A stretch of DNA of 64,000 nucleotides from an uncultured Lachnospiraceae bacterium (GCA_900546325.1 URCR01000001.1:128911-192910), one strand, 5' to 3'. Shown: positions 1 through 9,537, counted from the stretch's first letter. Program-made: numbers and translations. The notes: a model not told the origin generated them from the letters alone.

Positions 1-112
1 CTGCGATCGAGCCAAGCCCTGCGGACTTTCCTTCCTGAAGAAGTACAATGATTGTCAATGCGATACCGTCTATTACAAATAAAATAGTTAATACAATTTT
101 CAAAATTTCCAT
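1..112 (-). CDS. secG: SecG preprotein translocase subunit, N-terminal part (cut by window edge)
   Basis: Reading the minus strand from an ATG at 112 gives a hydrophobic segment starting MEILKIVLTILFVIDG and then LLQEGKSAGLGSIA. This is the first membrane helix and the conserved Q-x-GK-x-xGLG loop of SecG, the small SecYEG subunit that assists protein export. Only about 37 codons are present because the gene runs off the left edge. A good ribosome site (GGGAGGTG) lies just upstream of the start. It has its own promoter (143-171), and a hairpin separates it from enolase, so it is probably not merely read through from eno. The eno-secG order is common in Clostridia. Confidence 0.88.
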   Translation of the reverse strand, partial: MEILKIVLTILFVIDGIALTIIVLLQEGKSAGLGSIA

Positions 113-142
113 TTTTACACCTCCCGTGGATAAACAACGTTC

Positions 143-171
143 ATTATACCACAAGAGAGAACCGGTTGCAA
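143..171 (-). promoter_or_regulatory. secG promoter
   Basis: On the minus strand a TTGCAA box (166-171) and a perfect TATAAT (143-148) are separated by 17 bp. They lie 31 bp upstream of the secG start, which fits a housekeeping sigma-A promoter. Assigned by eye. Confidence 0.7.
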
Positions 172-192
172 GTTCAACTCCATAACTTTAGA

Positions 193-241
193 AGAAGTTT
201 CCAATTTTTCAGGATTTCAGGAAATTTTTCGGGAAACTTCT
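193..241 (-). terminator. Probable eno terminator hairpin
   Basis: AGAAGTTTCC (193-202) and GGAAACTTCT (232-241) form a perfect 10-bp inverted repeat just downstream of the enolase stop. The loop is long (29 nt) but contains a second possible short stem. It lies between eno and the secG promoter. There is no strong U-run, so confidence is moderate. Confidence 0.5.
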
Positions 242-254
242 CATCTATTTCTTC

Positions 255-1577
255 CTATTCTTCCGGTTCTGCGAGAAATGAAAATGGATTTTGGTACTCT
301 GCCACATCTCCCAGCGATTCTTCGATCCGCAACAGCTGATTGTATTTTGCCACGCGCTCTGATCTGCACGGTGCTCCTGTCTTAATCTGTCCGGCATTCA
401 GGGCGACAGCGAGATCTGCGATCGTGCAGTCTTCGGTCTCTCCCGAACGGTGGGAAACGATGGCATGATACCCGGCATTTTGTGCAAGTTTTACCGCATC
501 CATGGCTTCTGTGAGTGTACCGATCTGATTGACTTTGACAAGAATCGCGTTGGCAACATCCTTATCGATTCCTTTCTTTAATCTTTTTACATTGGTTACA
601 AACAGATCATCTCCCACAAGCTGCATATCCTGCCCAAGTCTTGTGGTGAGCAGCTCCCATCCTTCCCAGTCTTCTTCATCCAATGGATCTTCGATGGATA
701 CGATTGGATAGTCGGTCGCCAGTTCCTCATAATAATCGATCATCTCTTCCGGGGACCTGGCGATTTTCTGACAGTTCATTTTCCCTTCTCCCGGAAAATA
801 ATATTTCTTCGTATCTTTGTCATACAGCTCACTGGCTGCCGCATCAAGCGCGATCACGATATCTCTCTTCAGACGGTATCCGGCGCGCTCCACTGCCTTT
901 GCGATCAGTTTTAATGCCTCTTTTGCATTTGGCAGATCCGGTGCAAATCCTCCCTCATCTCCGACTCCGGTTGCCAGCTGCTCTTCCTTCAACAATTTTT
1001 TCAGTTCATGGTAAATTTCCACACACATGCTAAGTCCTTCCCGAAAACAGCATGCCCCCACAGGCATGATCATAAATTCCTGGATGTCTAACGTATTGTC
1101 CGCGTGTGCTCCTCCGTTTAAAATATTCATCATCGGAACCGGCATCTTTTTTGCATTTGTTCCTCCCAGATAGGAATACAGGGGAATCTGAAGCGATGCT
1201 GCCGCTGCCTTTGCCGCTGCCAGTGACACACCTAAGATCGCATTGGCCCCAAGCCCGCTCTTATTTTCTGTCCGGTCCAATTCCGTTAGAAGCTGATCGA
1301 TCTTCGCCTGCTCAAACACATTTACCCCGATCAGATTTTCAGCAATCTTCTCATTGACATTTGCCACTGCCTGCTGTACACCCAGACCATTGTACCGCTT
1401 CCCCCCATCGCGTAATTCAACAGCCTCATATTTTCCTGTCGAGGCACCGGAAGGGACTGCAGCTCTCCCGATATATGCTTCTCCGGCAAGTACCTCTACT
1501 TCCACGGTTGGATTTCCTCTTGAATCTATAATTTCTCTGGCGTAAATGTCCGTAATCGGCAAACATTTATACATCAT
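255..1577 (-). CDS. eno: Enolase (phosphopyruvate hydratase)
   Basis: This is the glycolytic enzyme that interconverts 2-phosphoglycerate and phosphoenolpyruvate in the cytoplasm, using Mg2+. Visible hallmarks are the N-terminal REIIDSRGNPTVEVEV, the metal-site SIEDPLDEEDW, the catalytic-lysine region AILVKVNQIGT and the signature SHRSGETED near the C-terminus. The length of about 440 residues matches the family. The open frame begins at a GTG at 1583, but the ATG at 1577 (followed by another ATG at 1574) is better spaced from the GAGGAGA ribosome site, so I start there. It is transcribed away from the divergent YitT gene, with secG next on the same strand. Confidence 0.97.
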   Translation of the reverse strand: MMYKCLPITDIYAREIIDSRGNPTVEVEVLAGEAYIGRAAVPSGASTGKYEAVELRDGGKRYNGLGVQQAVANVNEKIAENLIGVNVFEQAKIDQLLTELDRTENKSGLGANAILGVSLAAAKAAAASLQIPLYSYLGGTNAKKMPVPMMNILNGGAHADNTLDIQEFMIMPVGACCFREGLSMCVEIYHELKKLLKEEQLATGVGDEGGFAPDLPNAKEALKLIAKAVERAGYRLKRDIVIALDAAASELYDKDTKKYYFPGEGKMNCQKIARSPEEMIDYYEELATDYPIVSIEDPLDEEDWEGWELLTTRLGQDMQLVGDDLFVTNVKRLKKGIDKDVANAILVKVNQIGTLTEAMDAVKLAQNAGYHAIVSHRSGETEDCTIADLAVALNAGQIKTGAPCRSERVAKYNQLLRIEESLGDVAEYQNPFSFLAEPEE

Positions 1578-1631
1578 ATTCACTATCTCCTCTCAGATTT
1601 TATTATTGCCGGAACAATTCCTTTCTATCCG

Positions 1632-1660
1632 TTGACTTTTCATTTCCCCCGCGGTACAAT
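1632..1660 (+). promoter_or_regulatory. Promoter for the YitT-family gene
   Basis: TTGACT (1632-1637), a 17-bp spacer and TACAAT (1655-1660) lie 45 bp upstream of the plus-strand start at 1706. It sits in the eno/yitT divergent gap. Assigned by eye. Confidence 0.65.
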
Positions 1661-1705
1661 TCATATAGATTATTAATTTTTTATAAAATACTGAGGTCTG
1701 CACAA

Positions 1706-2557
1706 ATGAATACAAAATCAAAATGGAAATCTTTTTTACTATTAACCGGAAGCATCCTGATCATGGCAGTTGGAATCTATTTCTTTAAATTTGCCAACAA
1801 TTTTACCTTTGGTGGAATTACCGGTCTTGCCGTTTTAGTTGCCAAGACAGGCGTCATGTCAGCCAGTGACTTTACCTTTCTGACAAACATGCTTCTCCTC
1901 CTCCTCGGGTTCATTGTCCTTGGGAAAAAATTCGGACTGAAGACCGCTTACTGCAGCACACTTCTCTCCGTCACCCTCTCCCTTTTAGAACGGATTTACC
2001 CGATGAGCCATCCACTGACAGACCAGCCGATGCTCGAGTTGACCTTTGCGATCGCACTGCCGGCATTTGGCTCCGCGATTCTGTTCAACATCGGGGCTTC
2101 CAGCGGTGGTACGGATATTATTGCAGCGATTTTGAAGAAATACTCGGATTTCAACATCGGAAGAGCCCTTCTGCTCACCGATCTTGTGATCACAATCGCA
2201 GGATGTTTCGTCTTCGACATTGAGACCGGACTCTATTCTTTCCTTGGTCTTGCCGTCCGCTCACTGATGATCGACAACGTCATTGAAAGTTTCAACCTTT
2301 GCAAATATTTCAATGTTGTCTGCGACAATCCAAAGCCGATCTGTGATTTTATCATGCATGAACTCCATCGGAGCGCCACAACCTGTGAGGCGAAGGGGGC
2401 TTTCTCCGGCGAGCCGAAGAGCCTTGTCTTCACGGTGCTAAACCGTCATCAGGCAATCCGCCTCCGAAACTATATCAAAGAAGTGGAGCCGACTGCATTT
2501 ATTCTGATTTCCAACACGAGTGAGATCATCGGAAAAGGATTTCACAATACCATTTAA
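1706..2557 (+). CDS. YitT family membrane protein with C-terminal DUF2179 domain
   Basis: This 283-residue protein has about five hydrophobic helices in the first 190 residues. They include the family motifs FGGITGLAVL near residue 35 and GASSGGTDIIAAIL near residue 130. A soluble C-terminal DUF2179-type domain ends with AFILISNTSEIIGKGF, the usual finish of the family. YitT/YqfU proteins are common multi-pass proteins of Firmicutes with no settled biochemical role; transport has been suggested. It stands alone between eno and a symporter gene and ends in a strong terminator. The ribosome site (GAGG) is weak. Confidence 0.88.
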   Translation: MNTKSKWKSFLLLTGSILIMAVGIYFFKFANNFTFGGITGLAVLVAKTGVMSASDFTFLTNMLLLLLGFIVLGKKFGLKTAYCSTLLSVTLSLLERIYPMSHPLTDQPMLELTFAIALPAFGSAILFNIGASSGGTDIIAAILKKYSDFNIGRALLLTDLVITIAGCFVFDIETGLYSFLGLAVRSLMIDNVIESFNLCKYFNVVCDNPKPICDFIMHELHRSATTCEAKGAFSGEPKSLVFTVLNRHQAIRLRNYIKEVEPTAFILISNTSEIIGKGFHNTI

Positions 2558-2570
2558 TTTTGCCACATCT

Positions 2571-2610
2571 TCCCGGCAGCATCGTATTTGATGCTGCCGG
2601 GATTTTTTTC
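2571..2610 (+). terminator. Rho-independent terminator after the YitT gene
   Basis: A perfect 12-bp inverted repeat (TCCCGGCAGCAT / ATGCTGCCGGGA) is followed by a seven-T run. It lies 14 bp after the stop codon at 2557. Confidence 0.93.
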
Positions 2611-2677
2611 TCCCCCTTCCTTTCTGTCAAGTAATTTCATACTTTTTTATATTTTTTTCATTTTTATAAAGAAAAAT

Positions 2678-2706
2678 CTTGTTTTTTCTCACATCTGGTG
2701 GCATAA
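2678..2706 (+). promoter_or_regulatory. Promoter for the sodium symporter
   Basis: TTGTTT (2678-2683), a 17-bp spacer and CATAAT (2701-2706) precede the gene at 2793. The surrounding sequence is AT-rich. Assigned by eye. Confidence 0.45.
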
Positions 2707-2792
2707 TGGTTTCTAATATACTGTTTTAGACATTAATGTTATATCACTCTAAAGCAGAAAACTATTGAATTTAATTAGAGGAGGAGATTGTT

Positions 2793-4148
2793 ATGGACAA
2801 GAAGCGTGGATCATTTTCAAGTAAAATGGGCTTTGTGCTTGCTGCTGCCGGTTCCGCAGTAGGACTTGGAAATCTTTGGAGATTTCCGTATCTGGCAGCA
2901 AAATATGGTGGGGGAATTTTTTTGCTTGTATATTTAATACTGGCTGTCACATTTGGTTTCACTCTTATGCTTACAGAGATTGCGATCGGGCGAAAAACCG
3001 GCGTCAGCGCCATCGGTGCTTTTCAAAAGTTGGATAAACGCTTTGGTTTTGTAGGGATCCTGGCCTGTATCGTTCCTTTCATCATCACCCCTTACTACTG
3101 TGTCATTGGCGGATGGGTAATTAAATATCTGGTTACATTCCTGACCGGTCAGGTAAGCGATGCTGCAGGAGACGAATTTTTTACCGGATTTATCAGTGAG
3201 TCTGTCTCTCCTGTGATCTGGTTTTCCGTTTTCATCCTGCTGACTTCTGTCATTGTACTGTTTGGAGTCGAAAAAGGAATTGAGAAAGCAAGCCGCTTTA
3301 TGATGCCTTTGCTTGTTGCTTTAATTGTAGGTGTTTGTATTTTCTGTATTACCAGACCGGGGGCTTCTGAAGGAGTGAAATATTACCTGCTTCCTGATTT
3401 TTCCAAATTTTCTGCTACAACTGTACTGGCTGCTATGGGGCAGTTATTCTACTCCATGTCACTTGCCATGGGGATCATGATTACATACGGTTCCTATATG
3501 AAAAAAGACAGCCATTTGGAAGCTTCCGTGCGTCAGATTGAACTTTTTGATACGGCAATCGCTTTCCTTGCAGGTCTTCTTATCGTTCCGTCTGTATTTG
3601 TTTTTTCCGGCGGAGATGAAGCTGCGCTCAGCAAAGGACCATCTCTGATGTTTATCACGCTTCCGAAAGTCTTTAACGACATGACACTGGGCGGAGTGAT
3701 CGGTGCTGTATTTTTCTTATTGGTGCTGTTTGCCGCGCTCACATCCTCCATCTCTCTTATGGAGACAAATGTTTCCATTCTCCGGGATAAATTAGGATGG
3801 AACCGCAGAAAATCAACACTGATCGTTACTGTCTATGTCTTAATCCTCGGATCGATCGTTTCTCTTGGCTTTGGTCCTCTGAGCTTCATCAAGATCCTTG
3901 GACTGGGGCTTTTGGATTTCTTCGATTTCATCAGCAACAGTGTACTGATGCCGATCGTAGCGATCCTGACCTGCATCTGCGTCGGACATTTTGTCGGAGC
4001 GAAAGTCATTTCAGATGAAGTAGAATTAAATGCTCCATTTAAAATGAAGAAATTTTATACCATTATGCTGAAATGGATCGCACCGGTCTTTTTAGTACTC
4101 GTGCTCGTGTTTGCCGTATCAGAGGCAATGGGATGGATCCGTGTTTAA
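2793..4148 (+). CDS. Neurotransmitter:sodium symporter (SNF/NSS) family transporter
   Basis: This 451-residue polytopic protein has the NSS signature in helix 1 (GSAVGLGNLWRFPYLAAKYGGG), where LeuT-type transporters bind the substrate carboxylate and two Na+ ions. About 11 hydrophobic segments are visible, as in bacterial MhsT-like members. By family it is a plasma-membrane Na+-coupled amino acid importer; the substrate cannot be read from sequence. A strong ribosome site (GAGGAGGAGATT) precedes the ATG. It is monocistronic, with a terminator hairpin after the stop. Confidence in the family is high. Confidence 0.93.
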   Translation: MDKKRGSFSSKMGFVLAAAGSAVGLGNLWRFPYLAAKYGGGIFLLVYLILAVTFGFTLMLTEIAIGRKTGVSAIGAFQKLDKRFGFVGILACIVPFIITPYYCVIGGWVIKYLVTFLTGQVSDAAGDEFFTGFISESVSPVIWFSVFILLTSVIVLFGVEKGIEKASRFMMPLLVALIVGVCIFCITRPGASEGVKYYLLPDFSKFSATTVLAAMGQLFYSMSLAMGIMITYGSYMKKDSHLEASVRQIELFDTAIAFLAGLLIVPSVFVFSGGDEAALSKGPSLMFITLPKVFNDMTLGGVIGAVFFLLVLFAALTSSISLMETNVSILRDKLGWNRRKSTLIVTVYVLILGSIVSLGFGPLSFIKILGLGLLDFFDFISNSVLMPIVAILTCICVGHFVGAKVISDEVELNAPFKMKKFYTIMLKWIAPVFLVLVLVFAVSEAMGWIRV

Positions 4149-4188
4149 TTGAAAAATTTCTCTGCCATCCGGCAGGGGAGCATATCGC

Positions 4189-4226
4189 AGACAATCATTC
4201 TTTTTTGAATGGTTGTCTATTTTTCT
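4189..4226 (+). terminator. Terminator after the symporter gene
   Basis: AGACAATCATTC and GAATGGTTGTCT pair (one wobble) around a six-T loop, followed by a T-rich tail. It lies 41 bp after the stop codon. Confidence 0.85.
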
Positions 4227-4292
4227 ATTTAGCCCCGGCTCTCGAAGTGATATAATATATAGAAGCATTACGATATCCTCAGGAGGTACTTT

Positions 4293-4958
4293 ATGGCACA
4301 ACTTTTATTGATCGAAGACGATGAGGCGATTGTATTCGGCATGACCGAGGCACTCTCCCACGCAGGACATACCATCATCAGTGCAGACAGCCTCGTAAAA
4401 GGGAAAGCACTCTTCTCGTCTTCCATCCAGCTCATTCTTCTGGATCTGAATCTTCCGGATGGAACCGGGTATGATTTCTGCCGCTGGGTAAAATCAATCC
4501 GGGATGTTCCTGTCATTTTTCTTACCGTGCAGGGCGAGGAAGCCGCAGTCACAAAAGGGCTTGATCTCGGTGCAGATGATTATATTGTCAAACCGTTCCG
4601 GCTTGCTGAACTTTTGTCCCGCATCCGCGCAGTCCTGCGCAGAGTTCCTCTGACAGAAAGTCCTGTCCTCACCTGCCAAGACATCACACTCGACCGCACA
4701 AGGACATCTGTCTTTTTGGGCAAAGAAGAAATTGCTCTCTCTGCACTGGAGTACCGTCTTCTTCTCTATTTTATGGAAAATAAAAACCAGACCTTACCGC
4801 GCGGCAGAATTCTTGACCGGCTCTGGGACATTGATGGAAACTTCGTCAGCGACAATACACTGACTGTCACCGTGAAACGGCTCCGGGAAAAATTAGGCCA
4901 CACAGAATGCATCCGCACGATCCGTGGGATTGGCTATCGAATGGAGGACAATTCATGA
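4293..4958 (+). CDS. OmpR/PhoB-family response regulator
   Basis: A 221-residue two-domain regulator. The receiver domain (about 1-115) has the acidic pocket LLLIEDDEA, the phosphoacceptor Asp in ILLDLNLPDG and the conserved Lys in DYIVKPF. The C-terminal winged helix (about 125-219) includes LSALEYRLLLYFMENKNQ and DNTLTVTVKRLREKLG. Its stop overlaps the start of the kinase gene by 4 bp, so the two form one operon. The pair faces an ABC exporter transcribed from the other strand (6173-9537). Such kinase/regulator/ABC sets usually control peptide-antibiotic export genes, so that exporter is the likely target. Confidence 0.93.
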   Translation: MAQLLLIEDDEAIVFGMTEALSHAGHTIISADSLVKGKALFSSSIQLILLDLNLPDGTGYDFCRWVKSIRDVPVIFLTVQGEEAAVTKGLDLGADDYIVKPFRLAELLSRIRAVLRRVPLTESPVLTCQDITLDRTRTSVFLGKEEIALSALEYRLLLYFMENKNQTLPRGRILDRLWDIDGNFVSDNTLTVTVKRLREKLGHTECIRTIRGIGYRMEDNS

Positions 4959-6124
4959 AACAAAAACAGAACGCTTCCCTTTTAGGCACCCTCCTCTTCT
5001 GGCTCATCCCCGGCATATTATCGGGGATTGCCGCATCGGTGTCTGCCTGCCTCTTTGCTTATCAAAAATTATCACTGCTTGCAGACATGCTTACAAAAAC
5101 ATCTCTGCCCGCGGCTCTGGGGCAGATTGCCCATGGGGATTTTTCTGCCGGAGCTTCGTTTTTGAAACATTACGGCTATGAACCTTTCGATTTCTTTCTG
5201 CCCGCTTTCTGCTTTTTTTGCATCCTTTGCATTCTTCTCTTTGAGTGTTGCGGTATCCTGCTCTATCTCCGTACCCGGAAGCAGGGGGACCTTCTACAAA
5301 CGCGGATCGATGAGCTGACTGCCTACCTGCATGCTGCCAATGCAGGGGAAGTCTCCGCACTATCCAGACAGGAGGACTGTCTTTCCTATCTGGAGGATGA
5401 AATCTACAAGACGGTGACAGAGCTGTCCACCGCCCGCACATCCGCAGTCGCGGACCATGCCGCCCTCTCTGACCAGATTGCAAATATGGCACACCAGCTG
5501 AAGACACCCCTGACTTCCATGTCCTTCATGGCAGAACTTCTGGAGATGCATCAGACACCCGATACCGCAGAATATCTCTTGCGTCTGAATCATCAGATCG
5601 ACCGACTTCGCACATTGACTTCCAATCTTCTGACACTCGCCAGGCTGGATTCTCATGCGATCACATTTACCCCGAAACCTGTGGAGCTGACAGAACTGAT
5701 CACGGTTTCCTGCGAGCCACTCCATGACTGGATGGCGGAAAAAGAGATTTCCTTCCACACCATCTGTGACGGCGAGGAATCCGGGCTCTTCCTTCCTCTT
5801 GATTTTCACTGGACATCGGAAGCACTTTTAAATCTTTTCAAAAACTGTCTGGAGCATACCCCGCCCGGCGGAAGCATTACCGTTTCTCTCGCTTCCAACC
5901 CGCTCTATGCAGAACTGATCATCGAAGATACCGGGTGTGGATTTGCAGAAGCGGAAATCCCCCATCTGTTCGATCGTTTCTTCCGCGGAGAACATGCCGC
6001 ACCGGAAAGCGTCGGGATCGGTCTTTCCCTCGCAAAAGCAATCATCGAACGGCAAAACGGACACATCCGCGCTGCCAACACGGCAGACGGACATGCCCGT
6101 TTTACCATTCATCTTTATTACTGA
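4955..6124 (+). CDS. Sensor histidine kinase, partner of the upstream regulator
   Basis: This 389-residue kinase has two membrane helices (about 10-33 and 76-100) around a short extracytoplasmic segment, then a coiled linker. The H-box is NMAHQLKTPLTSMSF, the N-box is LLNLFKNCLEHTPPGG, and the G-boxes are IEDTGCGF and VGIGLSLAKAI. The start chosen is the ATG in the 4-bp ATGA overlap with the regulator; the open frame extends 48 bp further upstream but only inside the regulator gene. The short sensor loop suggests that it senses at the membrane or through the ABC exporter, as in Bce-like systems (inference). Confidence 0.92.
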   Translation: MKQKQNASLLGTLLFWLIPGILSGIAASVSACLFAYQKLSLLADMLTKTSLPAALGQIAHGDFSAGASFLKHYGYEPFDFFLPAFCFFCILCILLFECCGILLYLRTRKQGDLLQTRIDELTAYLHAANAGEVSALSRQEDCLSYLEDEIYKTVTELSTARTSAVADHAALSDQIANMAHQLKTPLTSMSFMAELLEMHQTPDTAEYLLRLNHQIDRLRTLTSNLLTLARLDSHAITFTPKPVELTELITVSCEPLHDWMAEKEISFHTICDGEESGLFLPLDFHWTSEALLNLFKNCLEHTPPGGSITVSLASNPLYAELIIEDTGCGFAEAEIPHLFDRFFRGEHAAPESVGIGLSLAKAIIERQNGHIRAANTADGHARFTIHLYY

Positions 6125-6154
6125 CAGAAATGACGGGAATGCCTGTCATTTCTG
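6125..6154. terminator. Bidirectional terminator between kinase and ABC operon
   Basis: CAGAAATGAC (6125-6134) and GTCATTTCTG (6145-6154) form a perfect 10-bp stem between the two converging operons. It can serve either strand, though the U-tracts are weak. Confidence 0.6.
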
Positions 6155-6172
6155 ACTACTTTCATTCTCTGA

Positions 6173-8857
6173 TCAGAACGTATCATCCTTGACCCCTTCC
6201 ATAATACTCTCCTTTTGTATCTTCCGCTCTCCCACGATATAGGCGCCTGACACGGTCAATAAAATCAGTGCTGTGTAGCCGATCACCAATCCGTACGGTG
6301 CATACGGCAGATATTCGATCAGACTGACTTCCTGGAAATGAAGATAGACGCCGAGGAAGACTGCCTGGAACGGAAGACTGAACAGAAGCGGTCGCAGCCC
6401 TAAAAAGATTCCTTCCAGCCAGAGCATCTTTCTTAACTGCTTCGGTGTCAGCCCCACGGAGCGCAGCATCGCAAACTCCCGCTTTCTCTGACAGAGATTC
6501 CCGGTGATACTTGCCCACACATTTGCGATTCCGATGACTGCCAGCATTCCGCTCAGGAAACCGACGATCAGATTCATTACCCTGCTGCTTTCTTCATTAA
6601 GGTTTCTTTTCGTGGCGCTGTCTGTCATATCGTAATCTCCGAGACCGTAAGTTTCTTCCATGATCTCTTCGATTTCATCTGCCACTCTTGATATGGTCTG
6701 ATAGGAAATGCCGTCCGTATCGTCTGTCAGATAATATCCTTTTACCCTCGTCCCTGAACTTCTTCTCGTCTCGCTGCACTGCTCCGCCTGCGCAAATACA
6801 TGGGAGAGCGGTGCAACGGCAATGAGCGTAAAGTGCGAAGGTTCCATCTCAAGCGGCGGAAGCTGTTCTGCAACTGCACCGACCTTCAGCGAAAATTCAT
6901 GATCTCCATCAATCCCGTCTACATTTTTCTCGGTAAATAAAATCTCCTCACCCTCCTGCAGCTCCAGAAATTCACGCAAGATTGGACGCTTCCTTGTCCC
7001 GTGAAATGGATCTTCTGTCTGATTATAGAAGACTGCCAGTTCCGGATCTGAAAAATACGGTTCCGGGTCGATCCCCTGCGCCTCACAGTATGACCGGAAA
7101 TTTTCATCATCCATCCCGATCACGGTCGCCGCAATCCGGTATTTCCCATCCCGCTCAAAAGTAGAATACTTTCCGCTTGAGGCAATCTTCTCAAATCCTC
7201 CCATATATTTTTCTGTCTCCTCAGATGCTTTGTCTTCCTCCTGCCATGTCGCACATGCCAGTCCGTTGTAGTACAGCGAATGTTTCACTCCCTCCACCGC
7301 ATCAAGCCGTTCGGTTACTTCGGGCGATGGAAGTTTTCCATCCTGAAACCAGACCTGCACATGCCAGAATTTCTCTGAATCAAATTCATAAATCTTTGCT
7401 GCCGCCTCCTGCACAGTAACGATATACTGGAATCCAAACAGCAGTAAAAAGGAAATGACCAGCGCACTTGTGGCAGTCCGGTATGATTTTCTCCTCGCAT
7501 CAATCGCATTGGCCGCCAGCTCTCCCTCTGTTCCAAATAAAACAGCATAAAGCGGCTTTCTCTTTCTTCTTCGCACTTTCAGAGAATCTGCCGCCGCAAA
7601 GATTGCCTCAACCGGCATCAGTTTTGCAATTTTCTTCGCCGGAATCCTTGCGGACAGCCAGACCGTCAGCAGCGCGAGAATCAATGCCGGAAGGATCGCA
7701 GGAAGTCCAAATGTCAGAACAACCGGATTTGCCACTCGGTCCGACTGATTGACCTCATTGATCAGGGACATTGCGAGAGAATCTAATCCCCATCCGGAAA
7801 AAATTCCAAGCGGGACCGGAATCACAGACAACAGAAATCCTTCGAACAGGATGGATTTCCGAATCTGCCTCGGAGATGCCCCGATCCCGGAAAAAATCCC
7901 AAGCTGACTCAGCCTCTCATTTGCAGAAAGTGCAAATGCATTGTGGATGACAAGAACAAACAGCGCTACAACAAGTGCCATCATGACCCCCGCCATGGAG
8001 ATAAAAACTCCCATGCTTCCCTCCGCCAGCATGCTTCTCTGATTTTCCGATATGACACCATACTTGATCAGAAGATCTGTATTGTATCTCAGGTTATATT
8101 CTCCATACTCATCTTTCTCCCATCCAAGTGCTGCCGCAATCTTCGGCAGTTCTCTGTAAGTCTCACGGATATTCTGAAACCGCAGATAGACGGTAATCTG
8201 ATCGTCCGGCTTTATTGTTTTTCTGTCAAGATAATGGATTCCGATATAGCCCGGCACGACCGATTCGCTGACGACATCCAGTTTCCCCACAACCTTGTAC
8301 GTCTCCGTTCCCGTCTGGAAAAAGGTTTCCCCGTCCACTCTTGCCACGTTTGCATCGATCTTCTCTGTCCCGTTTCTCCGCTCCCCGGACGGAAGTGTCA
8401 AAGTATCACCGATCTTCACCTCCGGGTGGCTGGAAAAATACTGTTTCGACAGTGCAATCTCCCCTGCTTTCTCCGGAACGCTTCCTTCAATGATCGAATA
8501 CTGTTCTGCCATAGAATCCCAGTATTCCTGATCGGCGCCGCGCGTGATCAGATATGGCCGTTTCTCCTCATCCGAAACCTTCAGGACCTGCCACGGACCT
8601 TTGATCATCACTTCGGAAACCGACTCAAAATTTTCAATCTGCTCCAACTCTCTCCCATATGTTGCATCAAACAATTCTCCGTGCCAGTTGCCGCTCTCTC
8701 TCTTTGTCATCTGAATATTGTCCGTCCACATCGTATAGAAGAATCCGCAGAGGCAGGACATCATCGTCGTCATCAGATAGATCGCAACCATGATCGCCGC
8801 GCTGGATTTCTTATTGCGCCGGATTGCATCCCATGTATATTCCTGTAAGATTTTCAT
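6173..8857 (-). CDS. FtsX-family ABC exporter permease (large, two-module)
   Basis: This 894-residue permease starts with an N-terminal helix (about 20-42), followed by a roughly 240-residue extracytoplasmic domain. A cluster of helices (about 280-410) contains the FtsX-type segment ANERLSQLGIFSGIGASPRQ. After a second helix near 480 comes another large outer domain, then a final FtsX module with CQRKREFAMLRSVGLTPKQL. This duplicated layout is that of MacB/Bce-like exporters that move peptides or lipids out of the membrane. The start overlaps the ATPase stop by 4 bp. The neighbouring two-component genes probably regulate it. The substrate is unknown. Confidence 0.88.
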   Translation of the reverse strand: MKILQEYTWDAIRRNKKSSAAIMVAIYLMTTMMSCLCGFFYTMWTDNIQMTKRESGNWHGELFDATYGRELEQIENFESVSEVMIKGPWQVLKVSDEEKRPYLITRGADQEYWDSMAEQYSIIEGSVPEKAGEIALSKQYFSSHPEVKIGDTLTLPSGERRNGTEKIDANVARVDGETFFQTGTETYKVVGKLDVVSESVVPGYIGIHYLDRKTIKPDDQITVYLRFQNIRETYRELPKIAAALGWEKDEYGEYNLRYNTDLLIKYGVISENQRSMLAEGSMGVFISMAGVMMALVVALFVLVIHNAFALSANERLSQLGIFSGIGASPRQIRKSILFEGFLLSVIPVPLGIFSGWGLDSLAMSLINEVNQSDRVANPVVLTFGLPAILPALILALLTVWLSARIPAKKIAKLMPVEAIFAAADSLKVRRRKRKPLYAVLFGTEGELAANAIDARRKSYRTATSALVISFLLLFGFQYIVTVQEAAAKIYEFDSEKFWHVQVWFQDGKLPSPEVTERLDAVEGVKHSLYYNGLACATWQEEDKASEETEKYMGGFEKIASSGKYSTFERDGKYRIAATVIGMDDENFRSYCEAQGIDPEPYFSDPELAVFYNQTEDPFHGTRKRPILREFLELQEGEEILFTEKNVDGIDGDHEFSLKVGAVAEQLPPLEMEPSHFTLIAVAPLSHVFAQAEQCSETRRSSGTRVKGYYLTDDTDGISYQTISRVADEIEEIMEETYGLGDYDMTDSATKRNLNEESSRVMNLIVGFLSGMLAVIGIANVWASITGNLCQRKREFAMLRSVGLTPKQLRKMLWLEGIFLGLRPLLFSLPFQAVFLGVYLHFQEVSLIEYLPYAPYGLVIGYTALILLTVSGAYIVGERKIQKESIMEGVKDDTF

Positions 8858-9537
8858 CGGCCATTCACCTCATCTCTGCAGATTCTTCCATCTTCCAGTG
8901 TGATGATCCGGTCTGCCTCAAGCGCTGTCCGCTCATCGTGGGTGATCAGCAGAATCGTCTGATGATACTTTTTGTTCGACATTTTCAAAAGCTCGATCGT
9001 CTCCTCTGAATTTTTCCGGTCCAGATTTCCGGTAGGCTCATCGGCCAAAAGAATCGCCGGACGGTAGATCAGACTTCTCGCAATCGCTGCTCTCTGCTGC
9101 TGCCCTCCTGACAGTTCCCGCGGCAGATGATGGATCCGCTCCTCAATCCCAAGCGCCCTTACAAGCTCCTGAAAAAATGCCTCATCCGGCTTCTTTCCCT
9201 CTAACAGCACCGGAAGCAGAATGTTTTTTCGCACATCCAGCGTCGGGATCAGATTATAAAACTGATAGATGAGTCCGACCTTCCTTCTTCTGAACACTGC
9301 CAGCTGCTCCTGATTCATTGTGGCAATATCCGTATCCTCCACAAAGATTTTCCCTTTGGTCGGCTGATCTACCCCTCCAAGCATGTGCAAAAGTGTTGAC
9401 TTACCGGAACCGGATGCTCCGACAATTGCCGTAAAGCTTCCCTTCTGTATCGATAAGTTGATATCGTCAAGTGCTGTCACCAGACTCTGCCCGGCTCCAT
9501 AAGTCTTGGTAAGATGTTCACAGCGTAATACTTCCAT
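8854..9537 (-). CDS. ABC transporter ATP-binding protein (LolD/MacB type)
   Basis: A 227-residue ATPase with Walker A GASGSGKSTLLHMLGG near residue 36, Q-loop QFYNLIP, signature LSGGQQQRAAIARSL and Walker B ILLADEPTGNLD, followed by the switch His in LLITHDE. It is the energy-coupling subunit of the FtsX permease encoded directly downstream with a 4-bp overlap. A GAGGGAACG ribosome site lies just before the ATG. Upstream (9538-9709) no gene is seen, so this is probably the first gene of a two-gene operon. Confidence 0.94.
   Translation of the reverse strand: MEVLRCEHLTKTYGAGQSLVTALDDINLSIQKGSFTAIVGASGSGKSTLLHMLGGVDQPTKGKIFVEDTDIATMNQEQLAVFRRRKVGLIYQFYNLIPTLDVRKNILLPVLLEGKKPDEAFFQELVRALGIEERIHHLPRELSGGQQQRAAIARSLIYRPAILLADEPTGNLDRKNSEETIELLKMSNKKYHQTILLITHDERTALEADRIITLEDGRICRDEVNGR

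Noticed and set aside
7943..8848. A 301-codon plus-strand frame antisense to the large FtsX permease
   Set aside because: It lies wholly inside a well-supported gene on the other strand, has no ribosome site and encodes a Cys/His/Arg-rich sequence typical of antisense shadow frames.
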